DNA of 64,000 nucleotides from Byssochlamys sp. IMV 00236 (Eukaryota; Ascomycota; Eurotiomycetes; Eurotiales; Thermoascaceae), in contig MSJH02000809.1 of assembly GCA_001931875.2 (NCBI GenBank), positions 124,001 through 188,000 on the forward strand, in the 5' to 3' direction. The notes under the pieces are model-generated. The model had not been told where the DNA came from, searched no databases, and worked only from the letters and a program-made list of their open reading frames with translations. This document shows positions 23,302 through 35,600 of the stretch, one piece after another; the stretch's first letter is position 1, and each line of letters begins with the position of its first letter. A program made the translations under genes and the position numbers.

Positions 23302-25209
23302 TTACGGGAGTGATATTTTCCCAATAAAATCCTTCCCATCCGTGTTATAATACCCGCACACCACCAGATCTACCGGCTGATCGATATCTAATAGCTTTAA
23401 TTTCGACGTATCTTCCGCAACAGCTGGCAAAGCAAACGTGATGACCCGATCTTGCTCCCAATATGCAGCAATCTGAGTTATGATCCGCTTGACGAGATGC
23501 GTGGGATAGTGCGAGTGCTCGTAGCCTCTCCCTCTGGACTCGAGTCGTGGCCAGAGGACATCCAATATGTAGTGAAATATCTTGTCGGAACGCCACAGTA
23601 GCACAAGTTGCAGGAGCACCTCTGTCAGACTGAGCGTGTACACATCCCATGTGTTTGACATGGTGAAATCGAGCGTGCCGGCAATTTGGCATATACTATC
23701 TGCCAGATTGTCAAGCAGAGTAGTGGAGTGTCCGGATCCTCCAGGGGGGGCTCCATTTGCTTCTTCGAAGGCAATCTCACAGAGCATGCAATATACAGCA
23801 TTCATGGCGTCTCTATGAGTCGGAAATCCATGACACATGGACGAAGCATCCTGATTCATTTGACTTGGTGTGATACGTAACGTCGGCAGCTGATCCGCAT
23901 TAAGTCTGGATTTCCACACCTTCAGTCTTTCTTTCTGCACGTCTAACAAGCCGCGTAGGTGAGAGCCTCGTACAAATCCCTCTCGTGCTTCTGCAGTCTC
24001 GTCCGGAACACTATCTCTTCCTAGTAATTTGTTCAACATCTCATATGCGACGTTGCTAATCTCGCTTGACAGCTCAGATATCCGACAGCTGCCCGCCACG
24101 CAACGGTAGACCACCATCTTTGTTCGAATCTCCATGGTCTTGATAAGAATGTCGTAGATAAGATCATCCACATTCATTTCCAGGATGCACTTCATATATA
24201 GATGACCATTTGCATCCGGGAGGAGATTCGGCCCAAAAGAGCTGGCTCCTTCTCCTTCAAGAAGCAACGCAGGTGGCTTTGCTGGTCGATGGGACATGCA
24301 TAAACGGTACCACAACTGCAACGCATCGGCTCCATCTGGCGAAGCCATTATCTTCATTCTATTGTGCAGCACAAACTGGACAGAATCCCACACTGCCAGT
24401 CGAAATCTCAGATGATCTGTCGATGCATGGTGGTAATAAGCTAGGAGAACGCGCGCAGCAACAAATGCAGGCGCTTCGTGTTCAATCTCGTCAACATTTG
24501 CAGCACTGCAATACTGCAGCGCCAGATCGTGATATACTCGCGCATTGCCATGATGCAAGTTATTCACTAATGGGCTAAAGACAGATCGTCGACGGTCGTT
24601 AGCTAGAACGCGGCTCTGAACGCGCGCATCTAACATTGACAGATTCGACGCCGCGATACAGAGTACTGCGAACCGCAGACAAGGAAACATGATAAAAGAT
24701 GCATCCGTAAATCGAAGAGACGCTGCCGGAAGGAGATGGCGTACATGTCTCTGGAAATGGTCAAAGTAGCTAGCCTCGAGACTGTCCGCAAAACTAACAA
24801 GAGTAGGCGGTAATTCTGAATTTCCAAGTTCACTCAGACACTTGAGCATATGAACATTACAGTTTTCACCTGCAATGTTGTCCAACACATTAGGCTTTGA
24901 ATTAGCAGTAGCAGATCGCGATGGTGTCGTCTGAGTCATTCTATATTTCTGCAACAATGTTCCGTTGCAATTCCGAAAAGTAAAATCGACGCCATAACTG
25001 CATTCCAGCGATAGTCGCGCACAAGCCTGACAGCAGGGTCTTGTCTCATCGCACTAGATGGAGTTATATATAAGAATATACCCTCACGCCGATGTAAGAA
25101 AATCAGTACTAACTCGCTTGCCTCTTCTGCGACATGGCTTGCAACCCGTATGGTTGCGACGGATTTTGCGCGCTTTTACATTATTGGCAGATGCAGTCTG
25201 CGTTAGCAT
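23302..25209 (-). CDS. Zn2Cys6 fungal-type transcription factor
   Basis: Nuclear DNA-binding regulator of unknown targets. Exons 25114-25209 and 23302-25053 (60-base intron, GTTAGT...ATCTAG) give 615 residues from the ATG at 25209. The binuclear zinc cluster is complete only after splicing: C23, C26, C33, C40, C43, C50 (CKPCRRRGKR | CDETRPC), and the intron falls directly before C33. The rest, from about residue 100, is the helical fungal transcription-factor domain (Fungal_trans_2 type), with stretches such as FPCLRFAVLCIAASNL and ARVLLAYYHHAS. Reading without the intron would miss the DNA-binding domain. The convergent kelch gene may or may not be a target. No cluster of biosynthetic enzymes surrounds it. 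Confidence 0.88.
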
Positions 25210-25563
25210 ATTTGGTCTGGTGTGTAGTTTAAGAAGATGGAAAAAGCAATTGAAAAAGCAATCGTGGTGAGACTCGGGAAGGAAAGAAAAGGAAGATACT
25301 CCTACAAGACGCTAGAATCCAGATAGATACTGGGCCAAGCCAGTATAAGCAGGTGATTGGTTGATGAATCTAAACTAACTAAAGGGCCATAACTTTGGAC
25401 ATGTGATTGGGAGGACAAACAAGTCAAATATGGTGTGGCATTCCGCATGCCTCATATTAGGAGCCATCCCCCATTTCTCACCATCTCACATCCACGAACG
25501 CCCCCTTTAAATCGTGCTCCTGTATAGAACTCTGCTGAGTGTCACCACAGAATTCATACTGCG
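25210..25563. promoter_or_regulatory. Divergent promoter between the Zn2Cys6 factor and the small kinase-like gene
   Basis: 354 AT-rich bases lie between divergent start codons. No motif was recognised with confidence. Confidence 0.35.
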
Positions 25564-26341
25564 ATGGAGCTTCATAATGTCACTCCCTCTGAGGTCAGCT
25601 TTGGAAAAAAGCTCTTTGTCTCCAAATTTTCTGCCATATTTCTCGTCACTGTTCGCAAAACAAAATGTGTTATGAAAGTGGCAAGTCAGGCGACGATGAT
25701 GCATTTGTTATCATATAACTAATCTAGTAAGCATCATGGACGAGGACCGCGACGGTATTATGAGCCGGAGGACCGTGAATTGGATATTCATATCCTTGAG
25801 ACTACCGCCTATACCCGTTTGAAAGATCATGGGCTATGCGATCGGGGAATTGTGCCTCGATTTCTTGGTTCCATGGAAAAGTTTGATCCGTCGTTCTGTC
25901 AGCCTCACTTGAAGATGTTTTTACACGATGAGTACCTTCCTAGTGCCATCTTCTTGGAGTACATACCCAACTTAGAGATGATCCAGCTGCACAACTATAC
26001 GCCGCAGCGGATGAATAATCTTCTAAATAGCATCCGGGAAATCCATTCCGCATTAGTGCGACATAAAGATCCAAAACCTAGGAATATGATGATTATTAAG
26101 GATGACCCAGAAAGAGTGGTCTGGATAGATTTCGATCGAGCGGAGACATATAACGAGGATCAAATAACCGACAAACAAAAATACCTTCTGGAAAGGGAGG
26201 AAGTGATGGTTGTCGAATTCAAGGAATGCATAGTGAGTTCACTTAGTACCTAGAAAATGCTTAGCTTTCTAATTCCATTCTCAGGAGGCCGACTATCAGA
26301 ACGGCAAGCTCAACGAAGCGTATCTCTTTTACTGCACTTGA
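25564..26341 (+). CDS. Small kinase-like protein (aminoglycoside/choline-kinase-like fold), function unknown
   Basis: Three exons are inferred: 25564-25680, 25732-26232 and 26285-26341, about 224 residues. Intron 1 is uncertain. The best fit is a GC-AG intron (donor GCAAGT at 25681, acceptor at 25731), but a GT donor at 25678 also keeps frame. Intron 2 is GT-AG and clear. The catalytic-loop-like motif HKDPKPRNMM (H150, D152, N157) and a metal-binding-like WIDFDRAE (D172, D174) match fungal small kinase-like proteins. A lysine in the early strand (CVMKV) may be the ATP lysine. The N-lobe is short and no glycine-rich loop is clear, so activity is doubtful. The last exon ends in LNEAYLFYCT and fits the family tail. 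It sits in a gene-poor accessory island. Confidence 0.6.
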
Positions 26342-27868
26342 TGCTCTCGATTTTCGAGGCTTAGAAACCCCAATGTCGTGTCTTATTCTTTTTCCTTTGC
26401 TTTTCTTTCCCTATTCTTTTTCCGGCGATGAAGGGGAGTTTTTGATCTCAGAAGAGGAATACAACTTCAAAAATATGTCTTTTTTACCTATTCCGTTGGC
26501 CATCGTATAGCTATAGGTATCATACGGGATGATGTAGGAGGGACTGACGCTCACTTTTGGCCCCCTAACTCATATTAACTTGAGAGTTCTGGAGCTGTTC
26601 GTTACGACCAGAGATATTCTGGGTACGAAAAGCGCTTTTCTCTTGCAGGGATGATTGTTGGCTGCCAATTCCAGCGGTAACCTTGTGTTAGTGTCGCCAA
26701 ATAGATAGGCAATCAACGTGGTGTAGCGATACGCTGTTATCCCCGGAGAGACGGCAGAGATAGTGGCATCAGCAGAGGAGGAGTGACCAATAGCTGAGCC
26801 TACACAAGCGCCTATCAACAAAGCTCTAGAGTTGCGACCAGTGCTCTAACTCCAGTAATAGCACCAGAAGGATATATGATACCTCCCTGTCACAGATATT
26901 GTAACTCGTCTATATGTGACTGGATCAGAGCTATCCATCATCCTAGGCGAGACGCGGCGCTTAGTATCATGCGTTATCTTATAAGAATTGTCTCCGGCGC
27001 TACCATTCTCTTCCAATAGGAGCTCCGGGATGATACCATACCTGGTACCGTAAGCTGCCTAAGATGCACATCGACTAGCCAATATTCAGAGAGTGGTTGC
27101 TGAAGCATCAACGAACCTAAGACGCAGAGTGCCGCCTTGTATTGTAAGGATCCTTGCTCATTGTTAGCTTTCCTGCAGATTCAGAGCATATGTTCCAGTC
27201 ATTGTATTGTTTTTTCTTTTTTTTGCTCGTTTCACACCTGCAAGGGTGGTAGAACGTGCCCAGTTAAAGGTCTTGATTAAGCGCTATCAAATTGATACGG
27301 AACTCGCCATGGCCATACCATGGTGGGGGAGCAAGGTACGAGGTCGGCGGGGCAGTACTAAGTATACCGCCTTAGGACTATTTAGTATTAGCACCCCTTC
27401 TACCTAAGAGGGAGAATCCAAGCTTCTTACCTCCTCCTAGTCGTACCATATCACAAATACCGGCGTATATATCCCCACATAAGGCAATGACATTATATCG
27501 CCAATCATTCAACCACATATCGTCGTCTCTGACTATACGGGCGCCGAAGACTAAATTAGGACCGTGCATGTACCAATGAGATTAACATGCTATATTTACA
27601 AGCACAAGGCTGAAGCAGAGCTGAGTTTCCAGCGTTTCGCCTTTGTTGCGAACCAATCAATCACACAATATTATGCGCCGTCGCGAAGTCAAAGCTCGCG
27701 ATCGTGCCTTGAGACCTTTCTCGATAGATGGGCTTCCCATCTCTATATAAAGATGCCGTTTATAGTTACCAGCTGTCCAAGGAACGAGATTCTCTTTTGA
27801 GAAACCATCTTCTTCTTTCTTTTCGACTGCAAACTCGAAGGTTTTGGACCGCGACACTTCACATCGAT
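26342..27868. other. Gene-poor AT-rich region
   Basis: About 1.5 kb holds only short frames with stop codons on both strands. A minus-strand frame at 27378-27569 (MHGPNLVFGARIV...) and one at 26570-26821 look slightly protein-like and could be decayed gene pieces, but I cannot name them. An upstream in-frame ATG at 27728 might extend the next gene. Confidence 0.35.
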
Positions 27869-28663
27869 ATGGCAAACAATACCGTTTCTCTCATGGTCTA
27901 TTTACAACATGCCCTACCAGCAATCCCAATAAACCCGCCACCACACCCGGGACGCAATACCACAAACACTGCAGATGAAGCAGATGACATCAGTGGAATT
28001 GCAGTCTGGCATGGATTCAACCTGCAGACTATCATTCATCGATACGGAAACATTCTTGGACAAACACACCTACCGCCAGATCCTATGCCGACTTCACCTC
28101 CTCGTGCTATTACAGCAGGGAATGCCCTCAGAAGCAAGATCTACGAATATGTCTTTCCCAGAGTACGGCGGGGTCTGCGAGCTGCTTTCAATACCTTGAC
28201 TGCAACCAATCAGATGAATGGGCTGACAAGCGTGTCAATTGATGTCGGAGAGGCTGCAAAGATTATTGAAAATTATAAGCCTGATACTGCCTATTTTGCA
28301 TTAGCACTCCCTGCTGGCACGAGTTGGAACCGCGCCCCTGGTGATATAAAACCCTCATGGAAATGGAGTACAGCTTTAGCCAACCATCCGATGGATACTT
28401 ATCGCGCAGAATTTCGTCAGGCACTCAGTCAAGTCAATTGGTATATGAGACAACATCATTCACGATATGGATTCATTCTTACCAACCAGGAATTGGTTGT
28501 TATACGACGGTTGGATAACCATGGTAATCTGGAGCTTGCACCTCCAATTCCATTCACTGCGGGGGGAACCGTTGCGCAACCACGGATGACTGTCCTATTG
28601 GCATTATGGTACCTCGGAATGCTTGCTGCACAGGACCAAGGAGTTGACCGCTGGGATATGTGA
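27869..28663 (+). CDS. Fungal-specific protein with a possible PD-(D/E)XK nuclease fold
   Basis: The frame is open to 28663. Starting at the ATG at 27869 (MANNTVSLMVYL) it gives 264 residues. An ATG at 27728 would add 47 residues with little family character. Two motifs are spaced like a PD-(D/E)XK active site: PD in YKPDTAYF (D139) and GDIK in PGDIKPSW (D159, K161), followed by a conserved helix (YRAEFRQALSQVNWYM) and strands (RYGFILTNQELVVIRR). This layout is common in stand-alone Aspergillus/Penicillium proteins and in the N-terminal parts of FunK1-like kinases. The C-terminus (VLLALWYLGMLAAQ) is helical. No signal peptide or membrane segment is convincing. Nuclease activity is inference from motif spacing only. 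It may be part of a mobile or self-defence repertoire, together with the kinase-like gene upstream. Confidence 0.6.
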   Translation: MANNTVSLMVYLQHALPAIPINPPPHPGRNTTNTADEADDISGIAVWHGFNLQTIIHRYGNILGQTHLPPDPMPTSPPRAITAGNALRSKIYEYVFPRVRRGLRAAFNTLTATNQMNGLTSVSIDVGEAAKIIENYKPDTAYFALALPAGTSWNRAPGDIKPSWKWSTALANHPMDTYRAEFRQALSQVNWYMRQHHSRYGFILTNQELVVIRRLDNHGNLELAPPIPFTAGGTVAQPRMTVLLALWYLGMLAAQDQGVDRWDM

Positions 28664-29640
28664 TGTAAACGCAGGGATACTGTACTCCAGCTCATTTCAC
28701 GACTAGATTTCCTTCTTCAGGGATTGTAATATTCTATTCTATTTGAAACTCTCCATGGATTTCATGGATTTTACATATAGTTCTCAGAAGATTCTGAACA
28801 GACAGAAACGATCCCTATAACCACCACTTCTGTTAATGCGCTCAAAGGAACAGACAATGGATCTTGTTTAAGCCCAAGGCAGCCACTATTAGGTAATAAT
28901 GTAAGCAGACTGCTTCCCGAGTAGATAGATAGATACAGATGCAATTCAGTTATGCAGACCTGTGGACCGGAGTGCAAATATCAAATTAACTTTGGAAGAC
29001 TGGGGTAGAGTCTGCGCAATGTCTTCAGAGGGCATTGGTTACTTATAGTGCTTAGTCCGTACGCACAATGCTGCAAATAAAGTGCCTTGGCACCGTTGTG
29101 CTTGGTACCCATAACAAGAAGACGGAGAAATAGAATTGCAGGTTTCTTTGATTATCTCCTCTATAGGATAAAATTATATTTATTACTTTGCTGAATATAA
29201 AAGTTTTAGAATTTAAATTTTGACTCCTACTAGTATATAATATAATTCTAGTATTAATATAATGATATATTAGTAGATTAGGAACATCCTTTTTTTATCC
29301 TAAGTTTATACTCAAGGAGGCATCATATTTTGTAAATGTGTATACTTCAACTAAGATACGTACGATGGATTGCACAGAAGATGAACTGCGAAGAGACTCA
29401 TGACATTACATCCTACTTCGAACGTCCTAGTCATATACATCAGAGGCGAATGAAACTCGTGCATAAATCAGAAGCGTCGTCAAAATGTAAAGGAAAACGC
29501 CAGAGAAAACAGGGAACCACGCGTAATATAGGGAGCACGAATCTCCCATGCAAAAAGACATTTCAACACAAGGGATAAAAAAGCGATCGCCCAACTATGC
29601 GGGTATCAAGAGACGCATCGTGTACTGTCTGTCAAAGCCT
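28664..29640. other. AT-rich intergenic region including the accA 3' UTR
   Basis: 977 bases follow, with a very AT-rich core at about 29160-29330. The accA 3' UTR probably occupies the right end. A plus-strand frame at 29336-29578 has basic, low-complexity content and is taken as chance. Nothing else is recognised. Confidence 0.4.
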
Positions 29641-32600
29641 CTATGCGGAGCCCAGGTACTTGAGCACAGATTCCCTCTCCTCCACGGGAAGCATGCTCAG
29701 CACTTGCTGGACACCACGCAGACCGCCGTCCTTGTTGCCCATGAGCAGCTGGGCAACGTCATACGCGACATTCTCAGACTTGAGAGATTCGATCTTGGCC
29801 TGGACCAACTTCTTGTTGTCTTCATACCACTGCGCAACCTGGCGATCGTTGCGGTCGAACTCACTGTCGAGAAGGCCGGTCCAAGACTTCAGAGTACGAA
29901 GGTGGGTTTCGCGAGCGGAGCCACTGTTGTTCTGGGTAGGAGCAACAGAAGCATCGGCGGGGAGCGCGCCGCTGGTCTGGGGGACAGCAGAGGGTGCGGC
30001 AGCGATCATGCGCTTGAGAATCAACTCCTCACTGAGACGGCGGCGAAGACGCCAGTAGAAGAAGCGTCTAGCCTCCTTCCAGCGCAGAGCCTGTCGGATA
30101 GTGCCCTTGGCCTCCATACGGCCGGCACGGTCGTGGAGATCGGCGAATTGCAGGGCAATCTGCTGGTAGACTGGTAGGAGCTGCTCCTCACGCTCTGCCA
30201 TCTTGGCCTTAATCTCCGACAGCTGCTCCTTGCTGAGCGACGTGTCTTGGAGAGACCTGCGAAGCTCGCCATAAGTCGGGTCCAGGCGGGCCATGGTGTC
30301 GAGCTGCTTCTCGCGACGGTACTTGATTCCGACGATACCTTCGGGCTCGAGAACACCACCACGAGACTCCTCATCCGCATACATCTCCATCAGGTCAGGG
30401 TTGATGGTGGGATCGATGACGACCCACGAACCACCTCGGAGTTCACCAAACGGCGGGATGTAGACGAAGATAGGCTGTTCGTACTTGACGAGGGCATCGA
30501 CAATGTAGGAACCGTACTTTAGAACCTCGTTGTACATGTCACGCTGACCTCCAGAGAAACCTCTCCAGTTAGCCAAGATCATGACTGGCAGTTGCTCTCC
30601 GTGGTTGAAGTCCTTAAGAGCCTGGGCGGTCTTGAAGGCGGAGTTGGGGTACCAGACTCCACCAGCCTCAGTGCTCACCATCTCAGTCGAATCGGGGTTG
30701 GCAGGGTCGGCAGGAGTCACATTGTCAACAGAGCGAGTCTCAACTGCAATGACACCCATGGGGATACCACCGAGTCTGGCGCGCCCAACAACAACGGTTC
30801 TAGCCCATCCACCGAGAGCCTCCTCGAAAGAGTCCTTGTCGAACAGACCGGGCAGGAAGGCATCCTCCTCCTGCTTACCAGCAATGAGCCATCGCACATC
30901 GTAGGGCTGCTTGGTGGAGGGGGGATAGTAGAGGATGTCACGATCCCAGGGGTCAGACCAGGGACGGATAGGAACAGGGGCATCCTTCTTGTCCGGAACG
31001 TAGGACAGCCACTCGACAATCTTCTGAACACCCTCGAAGTCGTCATTGGCAGTCATGTGGGACACACCATTCTTGTACATGATCTGCGTGCCACCCAGTT
31101 GGAGGTTGGAGGTGTAGACTTCACGGCCAAGGAGCTTGTTGATGGCAGGTGCACCAGTCAGGATGATGGGCTGGCCTTCGACCTGAATGGCTCTCTGTCC
31201 GAGACGAACCAGGTAGGCACCAATACCGACGGAACGGCACGTCACCAGGGTGATGGTGAAGATGTCTTCGTAGGCTCTGGAGGTGGCACCGGCAATGAGA
31301 CCGGATCCCCTCAGACACTCAACACCCAGGCCATCCTTGGCACCGATAACGGTGGTGATCTTGTACCTGTCCTCGCCATCCTCGTGGACCAATTCGGTAA
31401 TGACTTCCTTGTTCTTGCTGGCGTCGAATCTCTGCTTGACCTCTGGCGTCAGGTAGAGGTACTTGAATCCGGCCTCTGGATGCTCGGGGTCGTTCCAGGC
31501 GACGGAGAAGTGGGGGATCAATTCATCCGCCATTCCAATACGAGCGCCGGAGTTAGCGGACAGGTAAATGCGAGGAATACCCAGCTTACGGGCCAGCTCG
31601 GTGCATTTGTGGAAGAACTTGTCCTCCAGCGGGCCGAAGGAACCGATCTGGTAGGTGATATCGTTGGCAACAATGATGAACCGTCTACCTTGGGGGTATT
31701 CGGGGGTACGAGCGGTGACGATCCAGCCGACCATACCGTGAGTGTTGGTACCCGCCTCTCTCGAGACCTCCACCAGGTTGTCCCTGTCATCGAGCACCAG
31801 TTCAGAGTAGTCGATGCACTCACCCACAGGCGGACGCTTGTCGGACAAGGAGGGAATCTTCGAGATGGCCCGGGTCCAGCTGTTCTGGACAGCCTGTCTG
31901 AACAGCTCCGGGAAATCGTAGACGTACTGGGTACCCATCAAATGAGCCTTGTACCGCTTCGGCTGAAGCCACTCCTTGGTCGGGTACGGGGTTGACACGG
32001 GGCGCAGGTGCATGGAGCCAATCTTGTTGGTGCCACCAATGCTGTGGAAGACCCATTCGCCCTTCTCCGACTTCCTCTCAACGTAGAGTTCCACCTGAAT
32101 GATATATCCATAGGTGTTTGTGATGATGACACGGAGAGGGTAGGCCATTCCAGTTGCAGGGTCAGTGCAGAGAATACGGATCTCTGCACCAGTGACGCGC
32201 AGGCGCCACAGACGGCGTCCGAAACGATCCAAGAAGCCGGCCAGGGCCTCCTCCACATCGTTGGGCTCCAGGTTGAAGACCGGAGAGAAGTTAATGAAGA
32301 TGTGGTTGAGGTCGGAGTTGTTGTTGCCAATGATCTCCAAAGCATCCAGGATATCGTTCATCAACCGGTCTGCCTCTGAGATCAGGTATTCCGCAGTAGG
32401 GATGTCGTCCCGCAGGCGTCCAGGACGCACCACAGCACGAGTGAAGTAGCGCTTGTCCACAGCCTTGTCGTTCTCGGGGCCCTTGCCGATGGCTTCGTAG
32501 ACGTGGATGTTCCGGTTCTCCGTGAAGACCGGCTTGATGCGGAACTTGGAAAGACGGCCCAGTTCAAGCTGGAAGGCCAGAGCAGGCTCACTGTGACGAA

Positions 32601-35600
32601 TACTCTCATCCTCCTGGTAAGACGGTCCCCTGAAGGTGAAATAACCGGGGTAGGCACCATCCTTGTGACCGCAGATGAAGGTCACCCGACGAATACGGCG
32701 GGCGAGGAACTCTTCCTTGAAACCGGCCACCAGGTCGTTGATCTGCGAGACAAGCTCCGTGTCATCCAGAGCCTCCACGTCACGAATAGCCACATTGAGA
32801 ACATTGCTGAGCTCGTCGCTCTCCGGCTTCTGAGAGGGCTTGCGCTTGCCAGACAGATCAGCCAGCAGACCTTCGTTGGCCTTCTTGACCGGAGAGCCAG
32901 CGCGCGGGAAGACTTCGAGGGCCTTGGGCAGGTATTCTTCAGCCTCTTCCAGGTACTGGACAGGGATAATAACACCCTGTCTAGTGGGTTCACCTCCGTT
33001 CTCGTTGATGAAATAGGACATATCACTGATGGAGTTGATTCTCCTGTTGAAAGTGTCGCTGGTTGGGGTGCCAGGAGCGGACGGGTGAGAAGATGTGATA
33101 GGCAGGCCGTATTCACTCTGGCCAACTTTGCCCAGAATGAAGTCCCACGAGACGAATGGAGGTTCATTGTCGTGGTGATACTGAATGCCCTTCAACTGAT
33201 ACGCCCGGTAAGCTCTGCGGACGTACACTTCCAGGGCGGCTAAAGAGACCCACGGGTCCTGGTGACAGAAGAAGTGCGGGAGTACATCGAAAACGGTGTA
33301 CTTGGAATCAACGACCTCCTTGAGCACGTTGATATCGGGTTCCCGGTGGTCCCAGCCGGTTTCACCATACCTGGACTCCACGACTGACGAACGCAAGATA
33401 AGCTCCATCTGAGAGGCTCTCTCCTCCAAGGACGGCAGGGCGCTTTGAATGAGTAGCTCACGAGCCTTGAGGGCCACCTTGGACGAAGCTCGGGATTCGA
33501 GCTCGGTCAACTTTCTGAGAATAGGCTTAAAGTGCTTGCCGACGTTTCCGACGTTAGGTCGGTTCGGACGGTACATGTCGAGGATGGCCAGGATGAGGTT
33601 GTTCTTGGAGCTGACCTTGCTGTGCGACAAGACGGTGTAAACAACCTTGAGGATGTCATCCTTGTTCTCATCTCTGAGCTTGAGAATGGCATCCTCGTCG
33701 CGAACGTTACGTCCGGTAAATAGATGCTCGACCTCCCAGTACTGCTCCAGGAGACCAATGAAGACGTCGAACTCGTGGGTCTTCAGACCATCCATGTATC
33801 GGTCGATAACGGTCAAAAGAGGGAGCAGAGTCGTTCGGAGTGTCTCAGCATCACCCGGGTTGACATTTTCCTCAATGAAGCGCGAGATGGTCTTCTGCAG
33901 CTGCTTGGCAGGGAATTCAGCCTTGCGAGTCTTTGCACGATCCACCACCTGGACGAGCTGAGCGTCAAGCTTCTGAGGAATGCGAGAGTGCAGTGCGGAA
34001 AATTGAGCGTTCCATTCTCCGTACGGAAGCTCAGGATCGCGGAGGACTTCGACGAGTTCTTTGAGGGTCGAACCCATGATAATCTGGTTGTCAAAACCCC
34101 TGAGGATGTTCTCGAGGATGCTGTACAAAAGGACGTAGCGCTGAGGCGGCTTGTTTCCAACCACCTGAGGCGGGCCCAGATCGGGGAGCTGCCCAGTGAA
34201 CGGCTGGGCGTGCTTCACGCGTGAAGGGTCATCCAAAGTCAGGATTCCCATAATATCGCCAGCCTCCAGAGTGGCGCCAGGTTGCTTGATGAACTGGACG
34301 ATACCATCCTCCTGAGCGATGAGAGGCATGTACATCTTCATCACCTCAACCTCCGCGAAGGGCTGACCGGTCTTGACATGGGAGCCGTTTTCCACGGTGA
34401 ACTTCACCAGCTTACCGGGACTGGGGGTTCGCAGCTGGGTGGGGTCATTCTCCTGCTCGAGCAAGCAAGTCTTGCCGTCCACGCTCAGACGGGTGGCGGC
34501 AGCTTCCTCCTTCCAGTAGACGTTGTGGCTGCGACCATTCAGCAGGACAAGCAGACCACCGTCCGCGAGAGCACGGACGCCGACGGAGCACTTGGAGCCG
34601 TTGATGAAGAGAGTGTAGCTGTCCAAGCTTGCGCGGGTCGCGGTGAACTTGTATCGTGAACCCTCGTAGATGAAGTCGACGGGGAAGACTGTCTTCAGGA
34701 CGTCCTTGGCGGGAACCTGACCCTTCTCTAGACCCTTGCGGTATTCCGCAATGCATTCCTCGCTGGCCTGGTGGGCTTTCGTAACAGCTCCGCAGATGAC
34801 AGCGAGAATGGGGTCGGGACGCTCAGCGGTCAGCTTGTTGCTGATCAGCTGGTCCAGCCAGCCCGTGGTAATGGTGTTCTCTTCGAAGGCGGGAGTCTCG
34901 AGCAGCTTGATCAGGTACTCAACGGTGGTGCGGAAATCACCACGGATGCTCAGTTCCTTCAGGGCAACAACCATGTGCTTTCGAGACGCCGATCGGTTCT
35001 CGCCGTAGGCGAAGATGTGACCGAACTGGCTGTCCGAGAAACTGTGGATTCCACCCGAGCTACCGACGGAGAAATAACCCCAGACGTTAGACGAACTTCG
35101 GAAGTTCAGCTCGTGCATGGTACCGCTGGAGGGCTTGAATCCCTCACCGGGATCTTCGGAGGTGATACGACAAGCGGTGGTATGTCCCTTGGGCTGCGGG
35201 CGACGCTGGGTCTTGAAGCTCTCCTCACTCTTGAACTCGAAGTCGATCTCAGACGAGGTGTTGGGGTCGACACCGTAGAGCAGACGAATGTCACGGATGC
35301 GGTGCAGGGGGATACCCATGGCAATCTGCAGCTGAGCGGCAGGCAGATTGACGCCGGAAACCATCTCCGTGGTGGGATGCTCGACCTGGAGACGGGGGTT
35401 CAACTCGAGGAAGTAGAACTTGTCATCCGCATGCGAATACAGATATTCGACGGTACCGGCGGAGACGTAGCCGACCAGTTTTCCCAGGCTAACAGCAGCC
35501 TTCTCCATGGCCTGGAAGGTAGATGGCTTGGCAATGGTGACGGGAGCTTCCTCGATAATCTTCTGGTGTCGTCGCTGGACGGAACAATCTCTTCCGAAAA

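Noticed and set aside
29336..29578. 80-codon frame downstream of accA
   Set aside because: Basic low-complexity product overlapping the probable accA 3' UTR with no homology features.
30592..31995. 467-codon open frame on the plus strand across accA
   Set aside because: Exact antisense of strongly conserved carboxyltransferase codons; low-complexity Gly/Val/Asp-rich product typical of a codon-bias shadow.
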